The notes beneath the pieces were generated by a model, which saw nothing but the letters and a program-made list of their open reading frames with translations, was not told the DNA's origin and made no database searches. A stretch of DNA of 64,000 nt, taken from positions 248,001 to 312,000 of the forward strand of contig JBFNFA010000002.1 in the NCBI GenBank assembly GCA_040797845.1, in the 5' to 3' direction. The stretch's first letter is position 1. Each line of letters begins with the position of its first letter. The translations under genes were made by a program, and so were the position numbers. This stretch comes from Clostridium_AW sp040797845 (lineage in GTDB: Bacteria > Bacillota > Clostridia > Clostridiales > Clostridiaceae). Shown here in pieces: positions 36,168 to 45,191 of the stretch.

Positions 36168-37263
36168 GATAATAATAGCATTTTAATCTTCCATTATATA
36201 ATTTTCTATTCTTATCTGATTTTTTACCAAATAGCTTTTCGAATTCATTATGAGAAGTAATTACAAAATAAGACCAATCCTGCAATTTTTCAAAAACCTC
36301 TCCCATGGCTTTATATAAACGTTCAACCTCTTTTAATTCTCCAATTCTCTCTCCATAAGGAGGGTTAGTTATAATAAATCCATACTTTTTCTTAGAGGAT
36401 AATTCTCTCATATCCATCTTTTGAAAAGCAATGCAATCTCCTACCCCTGCTTTTTTAGCATTCTCCATGGCAGTTTTTAATACTCTTCCATTAAAATCTG
36501 AAGCCATTATTCTAAATTCCTTATTATTTATAGAATTTCTTGCATGTTTTCTTATGTCTTCCCATAAGTCCTGGGATATTATTTCCCATTGTTCCGATAC
36601 AAAGCTTCTATTAAGTCCAGGCGCTATGTTTTTACCTATCATTGCTGCCTCTATGGCAATAGTTCCCGAACCACAAAATGGATCAGCAAGCATTCTTGAT
36701 GGCTCCCATTTGCTTAAAAGCACAAGAGCTGCCGCTAAGGTTTCTTTCATAGGAGCTTCTCCAGCCAGCTCTCTATATCCTCTTTTATGTAATCCTGGCC
36801 CTGTAGTATCTAAAGTTAGGGTTACTATATCTTTTAATATTGCTACTTCTATTTTGTATGTAGCTCCATCTTCAGGAAATAAATCTCTTCTATATTTTCT
36901 CTTCATAGCCTCAACTACAGCTTTTTTAACTATAGATTGGCAATCAGGTACGCTATAAAGTTTAGATTTAACTGCCTTGCCCACTACATGCATAAAACCC
37001 GTTATAGGTATGATGTCCCCCCAATTTACAGCTAGAGTTCCTTGAAATAATTCTTCAAAGCTTTCCGCCTTAAATTCTGCCATTTTTATTAGTACTCTGT
37101 CCGCTGTCCTTAACCACATATTGCAGGTGACTATATCCATTTCGTCCCCTTCAAAGGTTACCTTTCCATTTTCAATAGTTAAATCATCATAGCCCAATTC
37201 TTTTAACTCATCTGCTACTACCTTTTCAAGTCCAAAAGTTGATGTTGCAATTAATGTATACAT
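36121..37263 (-). CDS. RlmL/RlmK-type THUMP 23S rRNA methyltransferase
   Basis: 380 residues. N-terminal THUMP domain (about 1-165), then a Rossmann methyltransferase with LADPFCGSGTIAIEAAMIG as motif I and the catalytic IITNPPYGERIG (NPPY). This UPF0020 family methylates N2 of guanine in 23S rRNA, using SAM. It is the single-domain equivalent of the N-terminal half of E. coli RlmL. Its start touches the stop of the 89-residue gene before it. Its 3' end has been duplicated at 30551. Confidence 0.93.
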   Translation of the reverse strand: MYTLIATSTFGLEKVVADELKELGYDDLTIENGKVTFEGDEMDIVTCNMWLRTADRVLIKMAEFKAESFEELFQGTLAVNWGDIIPITGFMHVVGKAVKSKLYSVPDCQSIVKKAVVEAMKRKYRRDLFPEDGATYKIEVAILKDIVTLTLDTTGPGLHKRGYRELAGEAPMKETLAAALVLLSKWEPSRMLADPFCGSGTIAIEAAMIGKNIAPGLNRSFVSEQWEIISQDLWEDIRKHARNSINNKEFRIMASDFNGRVLKTAMENAKKAGVGDCIAFQKMDMRELSSKKKYGFIITNPPYGERIGELKEVERLYKAMGEVFEKLQDWSYFVITSHNEFEKLFGKKSDKNRKLYNGRLKCYYYQYFGLEPEEKWSSKR

Positions 37264-37532
37264 TATTTTTTCTCTCCTAACTCTTCTATTACAAATTGGT
37301 GAAAATCTATCTCTTCTATGAAGTTATTTTGATCAAAGCTTGTTTTTGACCTTCTATTATATTCATTTAAATTTGATGGTAACCAATAAGGCTTTGAAAT
37401 ATCAAATTTATAACATAATTCTATAATACATGCTTTTAAATTTTCTTGATAGCTTTCGTGAGTGTTACATTGAACTACCTCGTCTCTAACTATTCTGTTA
37501 TCTTTCATTATTTTTCCCCATATCTTCAGCAT
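37263..37532 (-). CDS. conserved small protein of unknown function, 89 aa
   Basis: 89 residues with AGGAGG five bases ahead of the ATG. It is soluble and acidic, with segments RDEVVQCNTHESYQENLKA and KPYWLPSNLNEYNRRSKTSF. The Trp/Leu-Pro-x-Asn pattern and ending in DFHQFVIEELGEKK suggest a compact helical protein. It overlaps the methyltransferase start by one base, so it is translationally coupled and may be linked to rRNA modification or translation. I cannot name the family. Confidence 0.75.
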   Translation of the reverse strand: MLKIWGKIMKDNRIVRDEVVQCNTHESYQENLKACIIELCYKFDISKPYWLPSNLNEYNRRSKTSFDQNNFIEEIDFHQFVIEELGEKK

Positions 37533-37734
37533 GAAATCCTCCTAACTTTAAATGTGTAATTAACATTTTTAAATATGTAATTAGCATTATAATATTATAA
37601 TTTTATCATAAAAAACAAAAATTGCGATGCATAGAAAATTATAATTTTAAAACACATAGATTTTAAGAATTAAAGCACTATAATTTATTTTTACAATTGT
37701 AGGTTTTTACAAAGACAACTTGTTATGCCAAATA

Positions 37735-37993
37735 GAGAGCTAAGTACGTAGTGAAGCCGCTCCAGAAAAAGTCGCTATTTCACTACGTACTTAGCTCTTT
37801 TATATTTTACAAATTAGTTTCTCAACTATAAATCTTTACAATAATAATTAAGTATCTAAAAGTAGAACTAAATACATAATAATGTCACTTCAAAAAGGCG
37901 TTCCTCCTATTATATACTTAGTTCCCTTATATTTTACAAACGTATTTCCCAACTATAAATTTTTACAATGATAATTTAGTATCTAAAACTTTA
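37735..37993. repeat. two diverged tandem units of about 128 bp, each with a long hairpin
   Basis: Unit 1 (37735-37862) begins with perfect 20-bp arms (AGAGCTAAGTACGTAGTGAA and complement) around 23 nt. Unit 2 (37866-37993) has GAACTAAATACATAATA-type arms with two mismatches. The tails TATATTTTACAAA, CAACTATAAAT, TTTACAATRATAATT and AGTATCTAAAA are shared in order. No coding potential. Confidence 0.8.
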
Positions 37994-38184
37994 AAAATGC
38001 TATGTAATGTGCCCTATGCATTTGAGCAAAATCTAGAAATTCTTAATTTATTTTAGAAAAATACTGCTAAGATGCTGCGCATGTATGACCGAAGGGAGTT
38101 TGCCAGCATTAGGAGTTTTTATAAAATAAATTTTAGAAGTTCTTATTACAGCGAAATGGCATAATAAACATTATATAGCATTTT
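37994..38184. repeat. 191-bp imperfect inverted-repeat element
   Basis: Left end AAAATGCTATGTAATGT and right end complement of AAAATGCTATATAATGT begin arms of about 60 nt, continuing with TTCTTAATTTATTTT-like inner pairing. The centre holds a second hairpin, CTAAGATGCTG with CAGCATTAG, flanking the loop TGACCGAAGGGAG. No frame is open through it. Confidence 0.75.
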
Positions 38185-38213
38185 GAATTTGTTGAAAATT
38201 ATAATCATTTTTC

Positions 38214-38873
38214 TTAAAATTCTATTCCCGAACTTTTCTCAACATCATCTGCAACTATGCCTACTCCTGTTAACTTGGTATTAGGCATTACTTTTGGTTG
38301 AATATATGGATTCTCTGGATATTTAGCTCCATCAAATTTCATGTAAGCATAAGATTCTTTAGCTCCTCCGCCTGATACATGTATTATGATGTCACGATAT
38401 CCATTAGTCCAACTATTAGATATTATTATAGGGTTATTAACCATTGTGAATTTTGAAAGTAATTTGTACTCTCCATTTTCACAAGAAAAAATTGCTGCAC
38501 TACATCCATCTTCTCCAGAAAATTTTGGTCCTACAAGATATACAAAAGTTTCTGGTTCCATATCATTATTAAGCTGTACTCTATTGAAATAATATTTAAC
38601 CTTATCCTTTCCCTTTTCTAAGTTATAGGCTTTTTCTATAGCTTCTTCAAGTCTTGGGTCTTTATTTTTTTCAGAAGCAAAATATTGAATGCCTGATAAG
38701 TCTATATTATCTATACTTTTAAGTTTAACTATATTTTTATCATCATATATCTTCGAACGAACTATACTATTTGATTTTACACCTTTAGAGCTTAACATCA
38801 TCTTATTAGAGTAATTAAATCCTATTAAAAAAATAATGCACATTATCATCAATAATTTTTCCAGGTTTTTCAT
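38214..38873 (-). CDS. exported protein of unknown function
   Basis: 219 residues. A hydrophobic N-terminal segment (LLMIMCIIFLIGF) preceded by Lys suggests export or membrane anchoring; there is no lipobox Cys. The mature part includes IQYFASEKNKDPRLEEAIEKAY, ETFVYLVGPKFSGEDGCSA and DIIIHVSGGGAKESYAYMKFDG, a mixed alpha/beta domain. I do not recognise the family with confidence. Monocistronic, with repeat-rich DNA downstream. Confidence 0.68.
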   Translation of the reverse strand: MKNLEKLLMIMCIIFLIGFNYSNKMMLSSKGVKSNSIVRSKIYDDKNIVKLKSIDNIDLSGIQYFASEKNKDPRLEEAIEKAYNLEKGKDKVKYYFNRVQLNNDMEPETFVYLVGPKFSGEDGCSAAIFSCENGEYKLLSKFTMVNNPIIISNSWTNGYRDIIIHVSGGGAKESYAYMKFDGAKYPENPYIQPKVMPNTKLTGVGIVADDVEKSSGIEF

Positions 38874-39088
38874 AAACAGTACCCTCCAACATAATGTAAT
38901 TTTACCTTTATTATGTGAATAGTTAGGCTCCTATATTCTAAAAATTGATGATTTTAAGCATGATTTGCTATGAATAATTAAATAGGCTACGTTTCATAAT
39001 AATATTATTAGTGTTATTATAAATTAGCCCAAATTATTAGATGATTATTCTTAATTTAAACTAATTAATGGAAGGGTGGAGATTTACA

Positions 39089-39232
39089 ATGTCAAAAAAG
39101 AAAACTATAAAAACTATAAATCAAGCTGCTGAAGCTGCCAGTAATGATAGTAGATATTCTAAACATGGATATATGAACAGGGGAAATTCCAGCAAAGAAT
39201 TTGCTGATCAAGGAACTAGAAATAAAAATTAA
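39089..39232 (+). CDS. 47-residue basic peptide of unknown function
   Basis: 47 codons, with GGGTGGAG eight bases ahead of the ATG and a perfect terminator right after the stop. The peptide is basic at its start (SKKKTIKTI), then hydrophilic with NQAAEAASND and KHGYMNRGN, and ends in TRNKN. There is no hydrophobic stretch or Cys. Composition is like a small spore or nucleic-acid-associated protein, but no family is recognised. Correct signals at both ends support a real gene. Confidence 0.6.
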   Translation: MSKKKTIKTINQAAEAASNDSRYSKHGYMNRGNSSKEFADQGTRNKN

Positions 39233-39237
39233 AAAAT

Positions 39238-39269
39238 AAATGTTGTACAAGAATTCTTGTACAACATTT
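39238..39269. terminator. perfect-palindrome bidirectional terminator
   Basis: 32-bp uninterrupted palindrome, half AAATGTTGTACAAGAA, six bases after the peptide stop and 19 bases past the stop of the converging hydrogenase gene. Confidence 0.8.
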
Positions 39270-39287
39270 ACAATTTTTTGCTATAAT

Positions 39288-41024
39288 TTAATATTTTTTT
39301 CTCTTCTTATAGTGAGTGTGAAGCAGAGTATGACTTAGCTCACTATTAGGCTTTCCTAAGAACTCCTCATAAGCTTTAATTATATATGGATTCTTATGAG
39401 ATTTCCTTATAGGCTTTTCTTTATCTTCTTCATAAATAGCTTTTGCTCTTTCTAATTTTATATTTAAATGTTCTAATGTATGAGGATTTACAAACGGTTG
39501 TCCTCCTCCAGTTACACATCCTCCTTCACATGCCATTACCTCAATAAAATGAATTTCTTTTTCTCCATTTTTAACCATATCTATAAGTTTCCTAGCATTA
39601 CCTAGTCCATGAGTTACTGCTGTGGTAATAGTACTGCCATTTGGAAGCTCAATTTCTGCTATTTTTATATCTTCTATACCTCTAATAGCTTTAAAGTCTA
39701 TTTCTTTAAGCTCTTCTTCTCCAACTATTTCAAATATTGTCCTTAGAGCTGCCTCTGCTACCCCACCTGTAGCACCAAATATTGCTCCAGCACCAGTAGA
39801 TTCTCCCATTGGATTGTCAAATTCTTCATCTGGTAAGTCTTCAAAGTACATACCGCTTTCTTTAATCATTTGAGCTAACTCTCTTGTGGTTAAAACATAA
39901 TCTACATCTTGAAGATTATTATTGCCTAACTCTTCTCTTCCATTTTCAAACTTTTTAGCTGAACAAGGCATTATAGATACAACTACTATTTTCTTTGGAT
40001 CTATACTCATTTTCTTAGCAAAATAACTCTTGATAAGTGCTCCTTCCATTTCGTGAGGGGATTTACAAGTAGATAAATTATTAATCATTTCTGGATAAAA
40101 ATGTTCAACAAACTTAACCCATCCTGGACAACATGAAGTCATCAATGGGAGGTCCCCTCCTTTTTCTAACCTTCCCAACAATTCAGTGCCTTCTTCCATA
40201 ATAGTTAAATCTGCTCCAAAATTTGTGTCAAAAACCTTGTAGAACCCAAGCCTTCTAAGGGCTGATACCATTTTACCCGTAACTCTAGAACCCACTTTCA
40301 TGCCAAACTCTTCTCCTAGAGCTACTCTTACTGCTGGAGCTGTTTGAACAACTACATACTTGTCTTTGTCTTCTAAAGCCTTCCAAACTTTATCAATATC
40401 ACTTTTTTCACTTAAAGCTCCAACAGGACACGCCATTATACATTGTCCACAATTTATACATACCGTTTCTCCTAAAGGTTTTTCATATGGAGTTTCAACT
40501 TTTGTATTAAACCCTCTATTAGCAAATCCTATGGCACTAACCGTTTGTACGTTAGAGCAGGTACTTATACATCTGCCACATAGTATACATTTTTCCCTAT
40601 CTCTTATTACTGAAGGAGATGATATATCCAATGGTTCATTGATTTTTTCTCCAATATATTTTATATCTCTAACATTTAGATCCCTAGCAGCTATTTGCAA
40701 TTCGCAGTTTTCACTTCTATTACAAGTTGTACATTCTCTCTTATGATTGGACAATAAAAGCTCTACTACAATTCTTCTAGCCTCTCTTACTGCTGGAGTA
40801 TTAACCTTGACTACCATACCATCCTCAGCTTGAAGAGAACAGGATGCTATAAATTTATTTCCTACTTCCACAACACAAATTCTGCAGGAAGAACATTGAT
40901 TAACATCTTTAAGGTAACATAATGTAGGTATTTTAATACCTATGCTTCTAGCTGCTTCTAATACTGTTGCTCCCTTTTTCACCTGAACTTCCTTGTCATC
41001 TATTTTAAGTTTTACAAAATCCAC
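39288..41024 (-). CDS. hndD: catalytic subunit of NAD(P)-linked [FeFe] hydrogenase
   Basis: About 578 residues from the GTG at 41024, eight bases after AGGAG; a longer GTG start at 41042 is less well placed. N-terminal [2Fe-2S] domain (CYLKDVNQCSSCRICVV), His-Cys3 [4Fe-4S] site (HKRECTTCNRSENC), two further clusters (CILCGRCISTC, CINCGQCIMACP) and the H-cluster: TSCCPGWVKF, MPCSAKKFE and MACEGGCVTGGGQP. This is the HndD/HydA of group A multimeric hydrogenases that couple H2 to NAD(P)H and ferredoxin. Last gene of hndABCD. Confidence 0.95.
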   Translation of the reverse strand: MDFVKLKIDDKEVQVKKGATVLEAARSIGIKIPTLCYLKDVNQCSSCRICVVEVGNKFIASCSLQAEDGMVVKVNTPAVREARRIVVELLLSNHKRECTTCNRSENCELQIAARDLNVRDIKYIGEKINEPLDISSPSVIRDREKCILCGRCISTCSNVQTVSAIGFANRGFNTKVETPYEKPLGETVCINCGQCIMACPVGALSEKSDIDKVWKALEDKDKYVVVQTAPAVRVALGEEFGMKVGSRVTGKMVSALRRLGFYKVFDTNFGADLTIMEEGTELLGRLEKGGDLPLMTSCCPGWVKFVEHFYPEMINNLSTCKSPHEMEGALIKSYFAKKMSIDPKKIVVVSIMPCSAKKFENGREELGNNNLQDVDYVLTTRELAQMIKESGMYFEDLPDEEFDNPMGESTGAGAIFGATGGVAEAALRTIFEIVGEEELKEIDFKAIRGIEDIKIAEIELPNGSTITTAVTHGLGNARKLIDMVKNGEKEIHFIEVMACEGGCVTGGGQPFVNPHTLEHLNIKLERAKAIYEEDKEKPIRKSHKNPYIIKAYEEFLGKPNSELSHTLLHTHYKKRKKY

Positions 41025-41048
41025 AATCTTCACTCCTCTCACTGAAAA

Positions 41049-42842
41049 TTATCTTCTCTCGATTGCCTTAAATGGACACTTAGCTACACAGGCTCCACAC
41101 TTAATACACTTTTCCATATCTATAGTATACGGATGTCTAATCTCTCCGCTTATAGCATTAACAGGACACTGCCTTGCGCAAATACTACATCCCTTACATT
41201 CACTACTATTTATCACATATTGCACTAACTCTTGACAAACTCCTGCAGGGCACTTCTTATCTACTATATGTGCGATATATTCATCTTTAAAATACTTTAA
41301 CGTTGATAATACAGGATTAGGGGCAGTTTGACCAAGCCCACATAGAGATATTGATTTGACTTGCTTTGCTAGATGTTCTAACTTATCTAAATCTTCCATG
41401 GTACCTTCACCTTTAGTTATCTTCTCTAAAATTTCAAGCATTCTTTTCGTTCCAACTCTACAAGGTGTACACTTACCACAGGACTCATCTTTTATAAAAT
41501 CAAGATAAAACTTTGCTACGTCCACCATACAATTGTCTTCATCTAATACAATCATTCCTCCTGATCCCATCATGGATCCTAATGCGCTTAGTGTATCATA
41601 ATCAATTGGAGTATCAAGATTTTCCGCAGTAATACATCCCCCTGAAGGTCCTCCCGTTTGAACAGCCTTAAATTTCTTTTCGTTTGGTATTCCTCCACCA
41701 ATATCATAAACAACTTCTCTTAAAGTAATTCCCATAGGCACTTCTATTAGCCCTGTATTTGTAATTTTACCTCCTAAAGCGAAAACCTTTGTTCCTTTGC
41801 TTTTTTCAGTGCCAATATTTGAAAACCATTCTGACCCATTTAATATTATTTGAGGTATATTAGCATAGGTCTCAACGTTATTTATTACTGTAGGCTTTCT
41901 CCATAAACCACTTTGAGCCGGGAATGGTGGTTTAGGATTAGGCATACCTCTTTTCCCTTCAATTGAATTTATTAATGCTGTTTCCTCACCACATACAAAG
42001 GCTCCAGCACCTAATCTTATACTTATTTTAAAATCAAAGCCTGTACCCAATATGTTTTCACCTAAAAGTCCATACTCCTCTGCTTGTTTTATAGCTAATT
42101 TTAACCTTTCAACCGCTAATGGATATTCTGCTCTAATGTATATATATCCTTCATTAGCTCCTATAGCATATCCCCCAATAGCCATAGCTTCTAATACAGA
42201 ATGTGGGTCTCCTTCCAATATAGAACGATCCATAAAAGCTCCTGGATCTCCCTCATCTGCATTACATATCATGTATTTTTGATCGTTTACCTGCTTGGCT
42301 GTAAGCTCCCACTTTACTCCTGTTGGGAAACCACCGCCACCTCTTCCTCTTAGTCCTGATTTTTTTAATATATCTGTAACTTCTTCTGAAGTCATATCCA
42401 TTAAAACTTTTTCTAGTGCTTTGTATCCATTGAAAGCAAGATATTCATCTATATTCTCTGGATCAATAACCCCACAATTTTTAAGTGCTATTCTCGTCTG
42501 TTTATTGAAAAACTCTACATCTTCTAAAGACCTTACACTATAGTTATAAAAAGACTTGTAATACGCTAATCTATTTACTTTCCTGCCACTTACTAAGTGC
42601 TGTTCTACTATTTCGGGTATATCCTTTATACTTATTTTGCTGTAAAAAGTTCCTTCTGGAAACACAATAAGCATAGGTCCTAAGTGACAAAGGCCTAGAC
42701 AACCTATTCTTATTAATTCTATTTCATTTTCCATTCTATGTTTCTTAAGCTCAATCTTTAATGCATTAGTAATATCCATAGAACCTTCGCTGCTACATCC
42801 CACTCCACCGCAAACTAAAACTTGAGCACGAAATAAATTCAT
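41049..42842 (-). CDS. hndC: NuoF-like flavin subunit of bifurcating hydrogenase
   Basis: 597 residues. N-terminal thioredoxin-like ferredoxin domain (CGGVGCSSEGS ... GCLGLCHLGP), FMN/NAD binding (GLRGRGGGGFPTGVKW and GAGAFVCGEETALINSIEG), a cluster at ESCGKCTPCRVGTKRM and C-terminal double [4Fe-4S] ferredoxin (CKGCSICARQCP, CIKCGACVAKCP). This is the HndC/HydB type, the flavin centre proposed to bifurcate electrons between NAD(P) and ferredoxin. A six-base gap separates it from the long form of hndD, so the genes are an operon. Confidence 0.95.
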   Translation of the reverse strand: MNLFRAQVLVCGGVGCSSEGSMDITNALKIELKKHRMENEIELIRIGCLGLCHLGPMLIVFPEGTFYSKISIKDIPEIVEQHLVSGRKVNRLAYYKSFYNYSVRSLEDVEFFNKQTRIALKNCGVIDPENIDEYLAFNGYKALEKVLMDMTSEEVTDILKKSGLRGRGGGGFPTGVKWELTAKQVNDQKYMICNADEGDPGAFMDRSILEGDPHSVLEAMAIGGYAIGANEGYIYIRAEYPLAVERLKLAIKQAEEYGLLGENILGTGFDFKISIRLGAGAFVCGEETALINSIEGKRGMPNPKPPFPAQSGLWRKPTVINNVETYANIPQIILNGSEWFSNIGTEKSKGTKVFALGGKITNTGLIEVPMGITLREVVYDIGGGIPNEKKFKAVQTGGPSGGCITAENLDTPIDYDTLSALGSMMGSGGMIVLDEDNCMVDVAKFYLDFIKDESCGKCTPCRVGTKRMLEILEKITKGEGTMEDLDKLEHLAKQVKSISLCGLGQTAPNPVLSTLKYFKDEYIAHIVDKKCPAGVCQELVQYVINSSECKGCSICARQCPVNAISGEIRHPYTIDMEKCIKCGACVAKCPFKAIERR

Positions 42843-42859
42843 ATATATCCCCCCTCTAA

Positions 42860-43261
42860 TTAGTCGCTTAGCACTACGTAATCATTCATAATTTTATCTT
42901 CAATAACATGCATAGTGTAATCTTCAATAATTTTACCGTTTCTAATATGCTCTCTTATAACCCTTCTAGCCTTCATTGCACTCATTTTTACATAGGTAAC
43001 CTTCTCATGCCCTGGCATTATAACCTCTACTATAGGCTCTAATCTACATATTCCAATACATCCTGCTTTTACTAAATCTACATCTTCAATACCTAGTTCT
43101 CTTATCTCATCTTCTATAGCTTCCATTACATATTTTGATCCTGCGGCTATACCACAGGTTGCCATGCCTACTACTATTCTAGGATTTTTTCTATCTCTTC
43201 CTTGATTAACTTTATCAAAAGTGTTTTTTCTTATTTCGTTTAATTCCTCTATAGTCTTCAT
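42860..43261 (-). CDS. hndB: HndB-like [2Fe-2S] thioredoxin-fold subunit
   Basis: 133 residues with four cysteines of a thioredoxin-like ferredoxin: GMATCGIAAGSKYV supplies the first and KAGCIGICRLEP two more, with the pattern shared by HndB of four-subunit hydrogenases. Three-subunit HydABC enzymes lack this separate protein. Fits between hndA (one base apart) and hndC (17 bases), same strand. Confidence 0.88.
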   Translation of the reverse strand: MKTIEELNEIRKNTFDKVNQGRDRKNPRIVVGMATCGIAAGSKYVMEAIEDEIRELGIEDVDLVKAGCIGICRLEPIVEVIMPGHEKVTYVKMSAMKARRVIREHIRNGKIIEDYTMHVIEDKIMNDYVVLSD

Positions 43262-43262
43262 G

Positions 43263-43775
43263 TTATTCCTCCTCTTCTATATACTCATCAAGAATTCTTC
43301 CTATATCATCTAGAGTTACTTTTGAGTAGACCTTATCGTCTACAGTAATAACAGGAGCAAGACCACAAGCTCCTACACATCTTGTCGCCTCCAATGTGAA
43401 CTTTCTATCTTCTGTGGTATTTCCTGCCTTAACATTTAACTCCTGAGATAATCTATTAAGAATTGTCTGCCCTCCTTTAACATAACAAGCAGTACCCATA
43501 CATACTCTTATGATATGTTTTCCCTTTGGCTCAAGAGAAAAGAAGTGGTAAAATGAAGCTACACCATATATTTCAGACATGGGTATATCTAAACTTTCTG
43601 AAGCATATTGTAAAATTTCCTCCGGGAGATATCCATATATACCTTGAATACCATGTAATAACGGAATTAACCTCCCCCTTACATCTCTTAGTTCTTCTAT
43701 TATCTTTTTAACTTCTTCAATTCTTTCATCTTCTCTAATATCTCCACAACAGCAATGTTTTTCATTTACTGACAA
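43263..43775 (-). CDS. hndA: NuoE-like [2Fe-2S] subunit of bifurcating hydrogenase
   Basis: 170 residues, normal NuoE length. N-terminal helical domain (GRLIPLLHGIQGIYGYLPEEI) and thioredoxin-fold cluster domain with VCMGTACYVKGG and ATRCVGACGLAP giving the four cysteine ligands. First gene of the operon; it begins with a CCCC-complement ribosome binding site (GGGGGGAT) and an AT-rich upstream region. Its extra N-terminal HCCCG cluster of cysteines (residues 7-11) is unusual for NuoE and may be a metal site or chance. Confidence 0.93.
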   Translation of the reverse strand: MSVNEKHCCCGDIREDERIEEVKKIIEELRDVRGRLIPLLHGIQGIYGYLPEEILQYASESLDIPMSEIYGVASFYHFFSLEPKGKHIIRVCMGTACYVKGGQTILNRLSQELNVKAGNTTEDRKFTLEATRCVGACGLAPVITVDDKVYSKVTLDDIGRILDEYIEEEE

Positions 43776-44117
43776 TTTAAATCCCCCCTTGCACTCATCT
43801 ACTTTTCTTTAAATAATCAAGAATATTCTGATATTTGAATTTTTAAATTATCGAATTATTTCCTCATATATATTTATTCTATGTATTTTAGAATATTCCT
43901 CTTAATTTTTCCTTTTTTACATGATTTTTTTAATTAAATTATAAATTAATTAAAATTTTAACAATTTAAAATGAATAATTTGATAAATTTTTATCAAATT
44001 TTCTTACAATTGAATTGTACTTTCCTTAATCTTTTACGAGTTTCTACTAATTTATTGGTAAAATTGGTTATTTTATCTACTATTTCTTATATACTGCTCT
44101 AGATAAATTTGTTAAAA
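43776..44117. other. AT-rich region upstream of the hydrogenase operon
   Basis: Over 80 percent A+T with short runs of T; presumably holds the hndA promoter. I see no gene, palindromic operator or structured leader. Confidence 0.5.
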
Positions 44118-44153
44118 GATAAATAGACCTATCTTAAAGATAAGCCTATTTAT
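44118..44153 (-). terminator. terminator after the 157-aa gene
   Basis: AAATAG-ATCTT arms pair with AGAT-CTATTT around two A; followed by TTTTAA on the minus strand. Confidence 0.6.
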
Positions 44154-44194
44154 TAAAAATATCATTGGACACCCTAAATCATTAGGGGTATAAA

Positions 44195-44668
44195 TTACCC
44201 ATTTACCCCATCTATAAAGTAGTGGATTTCATCATTAGCTTTACTTAAGCTATCCATAACTATGTTTGTTGCAAACTTAAGAGTTCTAACTAAGTCTTTG
44301 GTTTTGTCTCTGCTCTCTCCCACAAAATATTCATTTAATATAATTTCTATTGCTTCCTCCTTATAGTCTAAGCTGTGAAGTTTGCTTATTATGGTTCTAC
44401 CTATATCCTCTATAGTATTTAACACCATTAGATTGGTATCTCCATCTTTATCTAGTTTATAAAGATTATTCTTCATATACTTATAATTCATATTATATGC
44501 CTTACATAAACCTTCCATTATGGAAGGAACTTCTCCATTAGATAATTTCAGAAGAACAGAAACTAAATTTTCAAATCTTTTCCCTTCTGGAGCAGTTCCA
44601 AACATTCTCTTCTCCACCGCAGTTGCCTTGTCTTCAAAACTGTTTAATATGCTTTCCGTATATTCCAT
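44195..44668 (-). CDS. unknown 157-aa protein downstream of a cobalamin riboswitch
   Basis: 157 residues, soluble, helical, acidic, no cysteine. Segments FEDKATAVEKRMFGTAPEGKRF and MEGLCKAYNMNYKYMKNNLYKLD (one Cys) lack known motifs. ATGGAGGATTTAG gives a clear ribosome binding site. An 87-bp gap separates it from the terminator of a cobalamin riboswitch on the same strand, so its expression is probably B12-dependent. A weak alternative promoter lies in the gap. I do not recognise the family; B12 transport genes are the usual targets and this is not one of them. Confidence 0.7.
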   Translation of the reverse strand: MEYTESILNSFEDKATAVEKRMFGTAPEGKRFENLVSVLLKLSNGEVPSIMEGLCKAYNMNYKYMKNNLYKLDKDGDTNLMVLNTIEDIGRTIISKLHSLDYKEEAIEIILNEYFVGESRDKTKDLVRTLKFATNIVMDSLSKANDEIHYFIDGVNG

Positions 44669-44745
44669 CTAAATCCTCCATTTCTTTTATAAATTCATTT
44701 TATTTATAATAATATTTATCTTCGAGACATATCCTTTACAAAAAT

Positions 44746-44771
44746 AAAACCTCCGCGCAAACGGAGGTTTA
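44746..44771 (-). terminator. riboswitch-associated terminator
   Basis: AAACCTCCG and CGGAGGTTT arms with a T-rich exit on the minus strand. A CGGAGG at 44870-44876 (minus) just after the aptamer can pair with the CCTCCG arm, giving an alternative fold. Confidence 0.8.
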
Positions 44772-44888
44772 GTATGCAAAATATCCATAGAAAACAGGAT
44801 AAAACTTAATGGTCAGCAAATAAAACATTTCATCCTTGTCCAATGTTTTTATATAATTTCACTTCCCTCCGAAGTTACACATATTGTT

Positions 44889-45032
44889 CTAGCAGGTCTC
44901 CTGGCTCGCGAATCATCCTCCACCATCCTTCCCAGAGACTTGTGCTCCAGTGGAATTGGCTTTGTACTCGTCTACAGTAGCGGGGGCTGCAGCGGATTTT
45001 CACCACTTTCCCTATTAAACCTTATAGGTACC
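44889..45032 (-). promoter_or_regulatory. cobalamin riboswitch
   Basis: Read on the minus strand the conserved blocks appear in order: AATAGGGAA, GGTGAAAATCCGCTGCAG, CCCCCGCTACTGTAG, GCC-(AATT)-CCACTGG, GGGAAGG and GCGAGCCAGGAGACCTGC. These are the core of the adenosylcobalamin aptamer. The B12-box end and the downstream terminator are in the correct relation for transcriptional control. Confidence 0.92.
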
Positions 45033-45191
45033 AAAACAATTTATAAAATTTTTATTACATATGAATGATTATATCAACTACTATTTAATATTTCAACTAC
45101 TTCATTGGTCACATTTATATACTCACCCACTCACAATTCTCTTTAATACATCATATTATAAATATGAATAATATTTAAAAAGAGGTACAAA

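Noticed and set aside
36431..36958. A 175-codon plus-strand frame
   Set aside because: It is antisense to the methyltransferase gene and lacks start signals or a recognisable fold.
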